Below are positions 8,045 to 15,807 of a stretch of 33,307 nt of DNA, piece after piece. Origin of the DNA: Bacteroidota bacterium. GTDB taxonomy: Bacteria; Bacteroidota; Bacteroidia; B-17B0; Aurantibacillaceae. The stretch's first letter is position 1, and the number at the start of each line of letters is the position of its first letter. Location of the stretch: positions 1 through 33,307 of the forward strand of contig JACDDR010000031.1 of the NCBI GenBank assembly GCA_013816895.1, written 5' to 3'. The notes under the pieces were generated by a model. That model searched no databases. It saw only the letters and a program-made list of their open reading frames with translations, and was not told where the DNA came from. The position numbers were made by a program, and so were the translations under genes.

Positions 8045-9088
8045 ATGAAAAAAATATATCTCTTTTTTGCTTTGCTCTTTGTAGTCCTTTCAGGACCGCT
8101 TAAGGCGCAGGACATACACTTTTCACAGGTATTTGAAACGCCTCTATTTTTAAGTCCGGCCAACACCGGTTTCTTTAACGGGTATTTCCGCGCCATTGCC
8201 AATTACCGGAATCAGTGGTCGCCAATGGGAAAGCCTTATCAAACCATTGGTCTTTCAATTGACGGAGGATTATTTAAATCGAAAAAGCGTAAAGCGTTTG
8301 TGGGAATGGGACTAACCGTGTTTAACGACAGGGCCGGATCGGCAGGTTTGTCCAAAACCACTGCACTCTTAAATGTTAGCGGAATATTGAAGTTAAGCAA
8401 GCGCAGTGTTTTCAGCGTTGGTATTGCGGGCGGTGCAGATGCCACCAGCGGAAACTACAACAAACTAACTTACGCCAGTCAGTTTGACGGCAACACTATC
8501 GACCCTTCCAAACCAACCGGCGAAAGCGTTGTTTACAGACAATTTACCACCACTGATGTTTCAATTGGGATGGCGTATGAATACAGCAAAGTAAAAGTAG
8601 ACCAGGATCATGACGATGCTCAGTCATTTAAAATCTCATTTGGTGCATTCCACTTAAACAAGCCTACACAGGATTATGGTGCAGGATCAAGCTACCATCT
8701 TCCGGTAAAACTAGTCGGAGCCTTAACCACCCTTTATGATTTTGAAGACACTAAATTTACAGTTACACCCGCCTTCGTAGTTCAGAAACAAGCGCAGGCA
8801 TGGGAATACATCACAGGAACCTATATCAAGTACCGCACAGGAACCGGGACTAAAGTAACTGGACAAAAAACCGTTAACGCATTTGGCGTAGGATTATTTT
8901 ACCGTTCGTATGATGCGTTTATAACAAAAGTAGTTTACGAAATGGGCGACTATGCGATTGGAATGGCTTACGACTTTAATGTTTCAGGTTACCGCACAGC
9001 ATCAAAATATATGGGTGGCTTTGAAATAAGCCTCAGGTATAACAATCTTGCAAGCTCTTTATTTGATGCAAGAAGCGAGTTCAAGTAA
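8045..9088 (+). CDS. PorP/SprF family type IX secretion-associated outer-membrane protein
   Basis: The 347-residue protein has a signal peptide ending near residue 21 (...VLSGPLKAQ) followed by the family hallmark DIHFSQVFETPLFLSPANTG and YRNQWSPMGKPYQT (residues ~22-60). The rest alternates short polar turns with amphipathic beta-strands, as expected of an outer-membrane barrel, with the ending ISLRYNNLASSLFDAR. PorP is a P. gingivalis T9SS component, and SprF in Flavobacterium is needed for secretion of the adhesin SprB. Family members often sit directly downstream of proteins with a type B sorting domain, as here (21-base gap). It therefore probably handles export or anchoring of the upstream LTD/CotH-like protein; this pairing is inferred from position. 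Confidence 0.88.
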   Translation: MKKIYLFFALLFVVLSGPLKAQDIHFSQVFETPLFLSPANTGFFNGYFRAIANYRNQWSPMGKPYQTIGLSIDGGLFKSKKRKAFVGMGLTVFNDRAGSAGLSKTTALLNVSGILKLSKRSVFSVGIAGGADATSGNYNKLTYASQFDGNTIDPSKPTGESVVYRQFTTTDVSIGMAYEYSKVKVDQDHDDAQSFKISFGAFHLNKPTQDYGAGSSYHLPVKLVGALTTLYDFEDTKFTVTPAFVVQKQAQAWEYITGTYIKYRTGTGTKVTGQKTVNAFGVGLFYRSYDAFITKVVYEMGDYAIGMAYDFNVSGYRTASKYMGGFEISLRYNNLASSLFDARSEFK

Positions 9089-9176
9089 TAATCTCCAAAA
9101 CTAAACCTGCCGTAAATTTATTTCTGTGCAGTAACAAACCTGTTTTTATCATTTCATTTTTGAAGAAAAAAAGTAC

Positions 9177-10211
9177 ATGAAAAAAAGATCTTCTTTTATT
9201 ATCATTGGCATATTGTTGTTACTTACAGGTTTCGCGCTTTATACCTATAAGTATAAAAACAGAAATTCCACTATTGACGGCGAAGCACGTAATTTTAAAT
9301 ACCAGGATACCGCCGCAATTACTAAAATATTTATTGCCGATAAAGAAGGCGACCGCTCCACTCTTGTGAGAACAAAGAATGCCTGGGTAGTTAATAATAA
9401 ATATCCGTGCAGGCCTGACGCCATCTTAAACCTTATGGAAGCCATAAAACATATGGAAGTGAAGATGCCTGTGTCAAAGCACGCCAAGGAAGGAATTTTA
9501 AAGGTAATGGCAGCCACCGCGTTAAAAGTGGAAATATATGCCGGCGAAAAAAAGGTAAAACAATTTTATATCGGACATGAGACTACGGATTCGGAAGGAT
9601 CTTACGCGTTGTTAAGCGATCCTTCCTCCGGCGAAAATTATAAAGATCCTTTCGTGGTTTTCATTCCCGGCTTCCAGGGATTTTTGATTCCCCGGTTTAT
9701 TGCAAAAGAAGGCGAGTGGCGAGACAGGGTTGTAATGAATTTTACGCCACCTCAGATGAAACAAATAAAGTTGTTGAATAACGAGCAGCCTGATTCTTCA
9801 TTCACCATTGAACTTTTAAGCACTACGGATTTTAAATTAAAGGACGCGCACGGAAAAGAAATTCCATTCGACATAAACAAAATGAAACAATACCTCGCGT
9901 ACTTTCAAAATGTATCTTACGAGGCTGTGTTCACGGGTAAAGCCAAAAAACTGGAAGACTCTCTTGCCGCGCTGAAACCATTTGTGTCGCTATCAGTGAG
10001 CAGTAATAATTTCAGAACGTCTGACTATAAATTCTTTTACAAACAACCCACCAGTTTAATTCCTGAGGAAGGCGTAGTGTATAAACATGATCCAGACAGG
10101 CTTTACATGCGTTTTGACGCTGATAAAGAATGGGCGTTGATTCAGTTTTACGTATTCGGCAAACTGCTTGTAAACCCGGGATACTTCGCCCCGGCAAGTG
10201 TTAAAAAGTAG
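9177..10211 (+). CDS. DUF4340 domain protein, membrane-anchored
   Basis: The 344-residue protein has one N-terminal membrane segment (SFIIIGILLLLTGFALYTY, about 6-24) after a basic MKKR start, so most of it is probably extracytoplasmic. The body resembles DUF4340 (FIADKEGDRSTLVRTKNAWVV, KVEIYAGEKKVKQFYIG, SYALL). Such proteins often accompany gliding or ABC-transport genes, but no such neighbours occur here. The preceding 88-bp gap contains CATTTTTG at 9155-9162, one mismatch from the TAnnTTTG -7 consensus. The function is unknown. Confidence 0.7.
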   Translation: MKKRSSFIIIGILLLLTGFALYTYKYKNRNSTIDGEARNFKYQDTAAITKIFIADKEGDRSTLVRTKNAWVVNNKYPCRPDAILNLMEAIKHMEVKMPVSKHAKEGILKVMAATALKVEIYAGEKKVKQFYIGHETTDSEGSYALLSDPSSGENYKDPFVVFIPGFQGFLIPRFIAKEGEWRDRVVMNFTPPQMKQIKLLNNEQPDSSFTIELLSTTDFKLKDAHGKEIPFDINKMKQYLAYFQNVSYEAVFTGKAKKLEDSLAALKPFVSLSVSSNNFRTSDYKFFYKQPTSLIPEEGVVYKHDPDRLYMRFDADKEWALIQFYVFGKLLVNPGYFAPASVKK

Positions 10212-10257
10212 CTTAAAACTAAAGGCGCCCTTACCCCTCTTATCACCACAGTAAACC

Positions 10258-10265
10258 TAATTTTG
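10258..10265 (+). promoter_or_regulatory. candidate -7 element of dnaN (TAATTTTG)
   Basis: TAATTTTG matches TAnnTTTG exactly and lies 18 bases before the chosen dnaN ATG, predicting a leader of only about 10-13 bases. No good TTTG is seen at the expected -33 position, so the call rests on the -7 match and location. Confidence 0.5.
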
Positions 10266-10283
10266 GTGGTTAAAACCAACCTT

Positions 10284-11405
10284 ATGAATTTCGTTGTATC
10301 CGCATCAGCATTATTAAAACACCTAAAATCTATTGGTGGTGTTTTAAATACAAATAATACCATTCCTATTTTAGATTGTTTTCTTTTGGAACTTCAGAAG
10401 GGTGAACTTACTTTGTCGGCAAGTGATATGGAAACAACCATTACCACTTCTTTAAAAGTAGAGTCGAATGACACTGGTAGTCTTGCGGTACCGGCCAAAT
10501 TTTTACTGGAAGCGCTTGCCAACCTTCCTGAGCAGCCAATATCTTTTATTGTAGACAAAACAAAACACTCCGTTAAATTAAAAACAGAAACCGGTGATTA
10601 TAATATCAGCGGGCAAAACGGAGAAGAATATCCTAAACTTGCAAAACTTGAATCACAGTCTTCTATTGTGATTAAAAGCGATGTGTTAGCTAATGCCATT
10701 AATAAAACTATTTTCGCTACCGGTAATGATGATTTGCGGCCGGTGATGAGCGGAGTATTTTGTCAGTTCAACGAAAGCAACTCTATATTTGTTGCAACAG
10801 ATGCTCATAAGCTCGTGCGCTACACGCGTAACGACGCCAAGGCAGGCACAGCGGCATCCTTCATCATGCCAAAAAAACCTTTAAATGTTTTAAAAAGTTT
10901 ACTGGGCGGAATTGATGATGCTGTAAAAATCGAATTCAATAAAACAAACGCGTTGTTCAGCTTCGGGAATATTAATTTAGTGTGCCGTTTGATTGATGGA
11001 AAATATCCTAATTACGAAGCTGTAATTCCAAAACAAAATCCGAATAAATTAACCATCGACAGAAGCGCGTTTCTTGGAGCATTAAAGCGCGTGAGTGTTT
11101 TTGCCAATAAAGCCACACACCAGATCCGTGTAAAAGTTACCGGAAGCCAATTGCGTGTAAGTGCCGAGGATCTTGACTTTGCGAACGAAGGGCATGAATT
11201 GCTTACCTGTACTTATGTTGGAGAAGACATGGAGATTGGTTTTAATTCACGTTTTTTAATGGAGATGGTGAGCAATCTTGAGTGTGATGAAATTGTTCTG
11301 GAGATGAGTGCGCCAAACCGTGCGGGAATTATTTTACCAAACAATAACGCGAACCCTGCAGAAGATGTGCTGATGCTTGTGATGCCGGTAATGCTTAATA
11401 ATTAA
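10284..11405 (+). CDS. dnaN: DNA polymerase III beta subunit (sliding clamp)
   Basis: The start is set at the ATG at 10284 (MNFVVSASALLKHLKSIGGV; 373 residues, the usual length). The frame also reads back to a TTG at 10263, which would sit inside the candidate -7 element. The sequence follows the three-fold clamp pattern: TIPILDCFLLELQKGELTLSASDMETTI in the first domain, IFATGNDDLRPVMSGVFCQF and ATDAHKLVRY in the second, and FNSRFLMEMVSNL with the hydrophobic C-terminal end VLMLVMPVMLNN in the third. The protein dimerises into a ring around DNA and tethers replicative and repair polymerases through its hydrophobic cleft. There is no dnaA or recF beside it, so the gene is not in the classic origin cluster here. 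It appears to have its own promoter. Confidence 0.96.
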   Translation: MNFVVSASALLKHLKSIGGVLNTNNTIPILDCFLLELQKGELTLSASDMETTITTSLKVESNDTGSLAVPAKFLLEALANLPEQPISFIVDKTKHSVKLKTETGDYNISGQNGEEYPKLAKLESQSSIVIKSDVLANAINKTIFATGNDDLRPVMSGVFCQFNESNSIFVATDAHKLVRYTRNDAKAGTAASFIMPKKPLNVLKSLLGGIDDAVKIEFNKTNALFSFGNINLVCRLIDGKYPNYEAVIPKQNPNKLTIDRSAFLGALKRVSVFANKATHQIRVKVTGSQLRVSAEDLDFANEGHELLTCTYVGEDMEIGFNSRFLMEMVSNLECDEIVLEMSAPNRAGIILPNNNANPAEDVLMLVMPVMLNN

Positions 11406-11477
11406 GCGCAAACATAATAATCGTCAGAAAATAAAATTATAATATTTTAAAAATTAAAAACCCCTAAAAAATAAACC

Positions 11478-11984
11478 ATGATGCAATTTCATTTTTATAT
11501 TCCTTTCATAGCAGCTTTAATCCCTTTATTCATCGGCTTTATCTGGTACAACCCTAAAGTATTTGGCAATGCATGGATGAAGGCAAGTAACACTCCTGTA
11601 CCTGAAGCAGGCAAAGGTCCAAACATGGCCATAGTATTTAGCCTATGTTATGTGTTTGGTTTACTTGTTGCATTTGCTTTAATGTCCCTAACGGTCCATC
11701 AAATGTCGGTATTTTCAATCCTTGCCAACGAGCCGGGTATGGGCGATCCTAACTCGGAAGTAATGCAGTTAATGAGTGGTTTTTACGCGAAATACGGAAA
11801 CAACTTTCGTACGTTTAAACATGGCGCATTACATGGCACTCTTGCCGGAATCATGATTGCCTTGCCAATTATTGGAACAAGTGCGCTGTTCGAAGGCCGT
11901 AAGTTTAAATACATTGCGATCAGTGCAGGATACTGGATCGTGTCGATGGCTCTCATGGGTGGTGTTATCTGCGCATTCCTTTAA
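11478..11984 (+). CDS. DUF1761-like small integral membrane protein
   Basis: The 168-residue protein has about four hydrophobic segments: IPFIAALIPLFIGFIW (8-23), the region around YVFGLLVAFALMSL, the segment LHGTLAGIMIALPIIGTSAL, and the C-terminal ISAGYWIVSMALMGGVICAFL. The opening FIGFIWYNPKVFGNAWMK and the order of segments fit the DUF1761 family of uncharacterised membrane proteins. It has 72 bases of AT-rich sequence upstream and a strong terminator just downstream, so it may be a single-gene unit. The function is unknown. Confidence 0.7.
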   Translation: MMQFHFYIPFIAALIPLFIGFIWYNPKVFGNAWMKASNTPVPEAGKGPNMAIVFSLCYVFGLLVAFALMSLTVHQMSVFSILANEPGMGDPNSEVMQLMSGFYAKYGNNFRTFKHGALHGTLAGIMIALPIIGTSALFEGRKFKYIAISAGYWIVSMALMGGVICAFL

Positions 11985-12006
11985 ACATTAAAAATAAATT
12001 GTAATG

Positions 12007-12038
12007 AAAAGCGCGGAAGAAATTCTGCGCTTTTTTTT
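12007..12038 (+). terminator. rho-independent terminator after the DUF1761-like gene
   Basis: AAAAGCGC (12007-12014) pairs with GCGCTTTT (12027-12034). The stem extends inward through a G-T wobble and GAA/TTC around a GAAA loop, and eight T residues run from 12031 to 12038. It lies about 20 bases after the stop codon. Confidence 0.85.
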
Positions 12039-12105
12039 ATTCTCCTTTTTAAAAGCAGTCGCAATAAAAGGCTTCTTCACACGTTATTATTAAAACTTAT
12101 TTATC

Positions 12106-12351
12106 ATGGAAAAAATAAATAAGAGTCCGCGGTTAATACTTCTTTTTAACCTCACACTCGCCTTATTATTGATTCTCGTTTTACTCTCCTGCAAAAAAAA
12201 CCTGCCACCTACGTGCTACGACGCTGCTTACTATAAAGAACACTGCGAAGATATTTGCACCCAGGATTGCCCGGGAATTACCGGCTGTGATGGAAAGCAT
12301 TACTGCAACGAATGTGTTATGCATGTGAATGGGATAAAGAAGACGGAATAG
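12106..12351 (+). CDS. small Cys-rich lipoprotein with Kazal-like motif
   Basis: The 81-residue protein has an N-terminal hydrophobic stretch (LILLFNLTLALLLILVLL) ending in a lipobox-like LLS-C (Cys29), so it is probably lipidated. The mature part of about 50 residues has eight further cysteines. It ends with CPGITGCDGKHYCNEC, which resembles the C-x-DG-x-x-Y-x-N-x-C core of Kazal-type protease inhibitor domains. A surface- or periplasm-exposed, disulfide-stabilised protease inhibitor is possible, but the match is short. It is preceded by a terminator and followed by a convergent gene, so it is probably a single-gene transcript. Confidence 0.6.
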   Translation: MEKINKSPRLILLFNLTLALLLILVLLSCKKNLPPTCYDAAYYKEHCEDICTQDCPGITGCDGKHYCNECVMHVNGIKKTE

Positions 12352-12363
12352 CAAAAGCGATTA

Positions 12364-12699
12364 TTATAATTTCAACTCCTCCGTCGGATCCCAAAACAGC
12401 TTTTTAAAATCCACAACCTTATCCTCCTTTACTTTTACTTTTTCTTTTTCTAAAAGTTCCTGCATCTGGTACGGAGTTTCAAAATGATGTTTGCCGGTTA
12501 ACAATCCAACCCGGTTAACAACTCGGTGCGCCGGCACCTTAGGCTTTATACGATGCGCGCCATTCATGGCGTAACCTACAATGCGCGAAGATGTTTTAGC
12601 GCCCAGGTAAGCGGCAATTGCGCCGTAGCTGGTTACTCTTCCTTTCGGGATCAGGCGCACCACCTGGTACACCATTTCAAAAAAATCTTTGGTAGCCAT
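12364..12699 (-). CDS. alkyltransferase-like (ATL) DNA repair protein, MGMT/Ogt fold with Ala in place of active Cys
   Basis: The start is taken at the ATG at 12699 (111 residues); a GTG six codons upstream also keeps the frame. The protein consists of just the DNA-binding domain of the O6-alkylguanine transferase family: IPKGRVTSYGAIAA (17-30), SSRIVGYAMNGA (37-48) and PAHRVVNRVG (56-65). In true methyltransferases the PCHR motif carries the acceptor cysteine; here it is PAHR, with Ala57. ATL proteins bind O6-alkylguanine lesions without removing the alkyl group and hand them to nucleotide excision repair. Tyr25 and Arg39 match the nucleotide-flipping Tyr and Arg-finger positions known from ATL family members. 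It is transcribed towards the Kazal-like gene, with a 12-base gap between the two stops. Confidence 0.85.
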   Translation of the reverse strand: MATKDFFEMVYQVVRLIPKGRVTSYGAIAAYLGAKTSSRIVGYAMNGAHRIKPKVPAHRVVNRVGLLTGKHHFETPYQMQELLEKEKVKVKEDKVVDFKKLFWDPTEELKL

Positions 12700-12712
12700 T
12701 GTTCGTATTGGA

Positions 12713-12791
12713 GACACGAATTTACACTAATTGCACAAATTTGATTACCTAGGTTGAAAATACATTTGTGTAATTCGTGATAATTAGTGTC
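12713..12791. repeat. imperfect 28-bp inverted repeat with AATT/CAC periodicity
   Basis: Bases 12713-12740 and the reverse complement of 12764-12791 agree at 23 of 28 positions, separated by 23 bases. Both arms contain variants of CACNAATT spaced roughly every 10 bases, and the right arm is followed by a further TTAGTGTCTTA echo. It lies between the ATL start codon and the coxA terminator. It looks like a small dispersed repeat or hairpin-forming element; no second copy was noticed in this window. Confidence 0.6.
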
Positions 12792-12813
12792 TTAGTGTCT
12801 TACTGTTGGAAAC

Positions 12814-12843
12814 AAAAAACCCCGAAATAATTTCCGGGGTTTT
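12814..12843 (-). terminator. rho-independent terminator of the act-cox operon
   Basis: Read on the minus strand just after the coxA stop, AAAACCCCGGAAA pairs with TTTCGGGG with one bulged base and is followed by TTTTTTG. The core stem CCCCG/CGGGG is flanked by A/T pairs. It is about 10 bases beyond the coxA stop and is the only clear terminator at this end of the operon. Confidence 0.85.
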
Positions 12844-12852
12844 AAAACTTTA

Positions 12853-14682
12853 TTAATGTGCGCCTCCATCGTGCTCACCCTCTTCGAGAGGAACCGTTTG
12901 AGGAACGAAATCCTGCATCTTACCAGGTTTGCTGTAATCATAAGCCCAACGGTGAACTTCAGGCAAAGCACCCGGCCAGTTACCGTGGATATGAGCCATT
13001 GGCGTAGTCCATTCAAGTGTATTTGAATTCCATGGATTCTGAGGAGCTCTTTCGCCGCGGAACATGCTGTAAAAGAAATTGAACAAGAAAACACCCTGTG
13101 CCAACGCACCAATAATAGCGCAGATTGTAACGATCTCGTTAATGTCAACTAAGTTGTCAAACATCGGGAAGTTACTGTTCGTGTAATAACGACGTGGAAC
13201 ACCAGCCAGCCCCAGGAAGTGCATTGGGAAGAACACCCCATACGCACAAACAAATGTGAACCAGAAGTGAACGTAACCTAGTTTTTTGTTCATCATACGA
13301 AGGAACAATTTCGGAAACCAGTGGTAAACACCGGCAAACATTCCAAAGATGGCACTTAAGCCCATTACAATGTGGAAGTGAGCCACCACGAAGTAAGTAT
13401 CGTGAACATTAATATCTAACGTAGAATCGGCAAGGATAATACCTGTAACACCGCCGGTAATAAATGAAGATACTAATCCGATTGAAAATAACATTGCAGG
13501 TGTATGCTGGATATTACCTTTCCACAGTGTTGTAATGTAGTTAAATGCTTTTACGGCCGAAGGAATCGCGATCAATAAAGTCGTGAACACAAACACAGAT
13601 CCTAGGAACGGACTCATACCCGTCATAAACATGTGGTGACCCCAAACAATAAAGGATAAGAAACCGATAGCCAGCATTGAGCCGATCATAGCGCGGTAAC
13701 CGAAAATTGGTTTACGCGAATTAGTTGCGATGATTTCTGAAGTGATACCAAGGGCCGGTAATAATACGATGTATACTTCAGGGTGACCAAGGAACCAGAA
13801 TAAGTGCTCAAATAAAACAGGACTTCCACCGCTTGCGTCTAACGGACGACCGCCGATGTAGATATCTGATAAATAAAATGAAGTGTTAAAACTTCTGTCC
13901 ATGATCAATAACAATACACAGGAAACCAATACAGGGAAAGACAATACACCAAGGATAGCTGTGATGAGAAACGCCCAGATCGTTAAAGGCATTCTTGTCA
14001 TTTTCATTCCTTTTGCGCGCAAGTTGATGATGGTAATGATGTAATTCAAACTTCCTAATAAGGAGGACACAACGAAAATGGTCATTGAAATTAACCACAA
14101 TGTCATTCCTAATTTAGATCCCGGAATGGCTTCAGGCAAAGCGGAGAGCGGCGGATAAATTGTCCACCCCGCAGAAGCAGGACCATCGTTAATAAACAAA
14201 GAAGACATCATGATCACACTTGAAACGAAGAAGAACCAATACGATAACATGTTCAGGAATCCTGAAGCCATGTCGCGCGCGCCAATCTGGTAAGGAATAA
14301 GTAAGTTACTGAACGTACCGCTTAGTCCGCCTGTTAATACAAAGAACACCATGATGGTTCCGTGGATCGTAACAAGGGCCAGATACATGTCAGGACTAAG
14401 GATACCATCCTTTGCCCATTTGTCACCCAGTAGTGCGTTTACAAATGCGAATTTCTCTCCCGGCCAGGCTAATTGCATACGGAAGATGACCGACATTGTC
14501 ATAGCCACAACAGCCATTATCACCGCCGTAATTAAAAACTGGCGTGAAATGGTTTTGTGATCCTGACTAAAGATGTATTTGGTCACAAACGTTTCGTGAT
14601 GCTCGTGATCGTCATGACCATGAACATGATCATGATGTACCAAATGTTCGTTTTCCAGTGCAGTATTTTTTTCAGAAGCCAT
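12853..14682 (-). CDS. coxA: cytochrome c oxidase subunit I (A1-type haem-copper oxidase)
   Basis: The 609-residue, ~12-helix catalytic subunit reduces O2 to water and pumps protons. Visible residues are the haem a ligands His107 and His437, the haem a3 ligand His435 (HDTYFVVAHFHIV), and the CuB ligands His300 and His349/His350 (GHHMF). The cross-linked His-Tyr pair lies in GHPEVY (299-304). Glu302 and Asp137 (GARDM) indicate the D-channel, and Lys378 (IPSAVKAF) the K-channel, so this looks like an A1-type pump. The N-terminus (res 13-29) is strikingly His-rich (HLVHHDHVHGHDDHEHH), predicted cytoplasmic. It follows coxB by 21 bases and is the last gene before the terminator; no subunit III gene follows. 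Confidence 0.96.
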   Translation of the reverse strand: MASEKNTALENEHLVHHDHVHGHDDHEHHETFVTKYIFSQDHKTISRQFLITAVIMAVVAMTMSVIFRMQLAWPGEKFAFVNALLGDKWAKDGILSPDMYLALVTIHGTIMVFFVLTGGLSGTFSNLLIPYQIGARDMASGFLNMLSYWFFFVSSVIMMSSLFINDGPASAGWTIYPPLSALPEAIPGSKLGMTLWLISMTIFVVSSLLGSLNYIITIINLRAKGMKMTRMPLTIWAFLITAILGVLSFPVLVSCVLLLIMDRSFNTSFYLSDIYIGGRPLDASGGSPVLFEHLFWFLGHPEVYIVLLPALGITSEIIATNSRKPIFGYRAMIGSMLAIGFLSFIVWGHHMFMTGMSPFLGSVFVFTTLLIAIPSAVKAFNYITTLWKGNIQHTPAMLFSIGLVSSFITGGVTGIILADSTLDINVHDTYFVVAHFHIVMGLSAIFGMFAGVYHWFPKLFLRMMNKKLGYVHFWFTFVCAYGVFFPMHFLGLAGVPRRYYTNSNFPMFDNLVDINEIVTICAIIGALAQGVFLFNFFYSMFRGERAPQNPWNSNTLEWTTPMAHIHGNWPGALPEVHRWAYDYSKPGKMQDFVPQTVPLEEGEHDGGAH

Positions 14683-14703
14683 ATCTATCTTGTTTAATTA
14701 TTT

Positions 14704-15738
14704 TTATTTCTTTTCAGCTACGGTTTTAACTGGCTTTTGTTTAGCCAACCACTCGTTATAATCTTTCTCAGACTCAACAATAATATTTCTTTGCATATTG
14801 TAATGCGATGCGCCACAAATTTTATTACATAATAACAGGTAATCAAAAATCACAGGTTCTTTTCCTTCCTTAGCGCGTTGTTTGTTGATTCCTTCCATCA
14901 TTTTAACAGTGTAGGGATCTTTACGCATTTCTACCGTGGTTTTTGTAGGCTTAAATTTAAAGTAGGTGATCATTCCCGGCACGGCGTTCATCTGCGCGCG
15001 GAAATGTGGTAAATAAGCGCTGTGAATTACGTCGCGTGAGCGGATCTGTAATTCGATTTCACGTCCAATCGGTAAGTGAATGTCGCTCTTTATGAGGATA
15101 TCATCATTCCCTTGTGTGTCGATCGTATCCATACCAACTGAATTGGAACCGGAGATCTGGCGGTAATCGGTTGAACCTAATTTCCCGTCTTTACCTGTGT
15201 AACGTGCTGTCCAGTCAAACTGTTTGGCATATAATTCAACAATGATTTTATTCGGATCCGTGGCTTGATCCATAATTTCGTTCCAGTATTTTAAACCAAA
15301 AATAATTACGAAAGCAAGAACCACTGCAGGAACAACAGTCCATGCCATTTCTAAACGGTTATCATGCGGGAAAAACTTTGCTACAGCTTTTGAGTTACCA
15401 CGGTACTTATAAGCGTAGTAGAAAAGAAAGAAGTTAGTCACAAAGAATACAAAAATAACAAGGTACATGTTCCAGTCCCAAAGTGTATCAATAATGGCGC
15501 CATGTTCGGATGCAGCTGGCGGAAGCGAACGATCTATCCAACGTTCTACCTGCCAGATAAAAAACGCAAAGAATAATATCATGAACCAAAGCATAGCTTT
15601 ACCCATCATGTTATTGTCGGTGTCGGTAAGACGCCACTCGTTGGTTTTTTTTAATCCACGGCTTAATTCAATGATCCTTAATAATTGGTGTCCCGCAACT
15701 ATTAATAAAACTATGGCTAATATTACTAAAAAATTCAT
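14704..15738 (-). CDS. coxB: cytochrome c oxidase subunit II (CuA)
   Basis: The 344-residue protein supplies the binuclear CuA centre that accepts electrons from cytochrome c. CuA ligands are His239 (SRDVIHSAYLPHFR) and the cluster CNKICGASHYNM (304-315: Cys304, Cys308, His312, Met315). There is no fused cytochrome c domain. The canonical helical hairpin is at about 91-112 and 132-152 (LEMAWTVVPAVVLAF). Ahead of it is an ~85-residue extension with two more hydrophobic segments (2-22 and 47-63), so four membrane helices are predicted instead of two. Lacking a cleaved-type signal, the N-terminus may be retained. It lies between actF and coxA in the same operon, so it is probably the electron acceptor partner of the act complex. 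Confidence 0.94.
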   Translation of the reverse strand: MNFLVILAIVLLIVAGHQLLRIIELSRGLKKTNEWRLTDTDNNMMGKAMLWFMILFFAFFIWQVERWIDRSLPPAASEHGAIIDTLWDWNMYLVIFVFFVTNFFLFYYAYKYRGNSKAVAKFFPHDNRLEMAWTVVPAVVLAFVIIFGLKYWNEIMDQATDPNKIIVELYAKQFDWTARYTGKDGKLGSTDYRQISGSNSVGMDTIDTQGNDDILIKSDIHLPIGREIELQIRSRDVIHSAYLPHFRAQMNAVPGMITYFKFKPTKTTVEMRKDPYTVKMMEGINKQRAKEGKEPVIFDYLLLCNKICGASHYNMQRNIIVESEKDYNEWLAKQKPVKTVAEKK

Positions 15739-15807
15739 TTTATCTGAGGTTTGTATTACTAATTTCTATTTTTCAAATTCTAAATCTTCTTTTTTAATCC
15801 CGGCATC

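Noticed and set aside
10284..11405. Replication origin near dnaN
   Set aside because: No dnaA or recF gene and no cluster of DnaA-box-like repeats were noticed on either side of the gene.
12364..12699. Calling the gene a functional O6-methylguanine-DNA methyltransferase (ogt)
   Set aside because: The acceptor Cys of PCHR is replaced by Ala, and the N-terminal domain of Ogt/Ada is absent.
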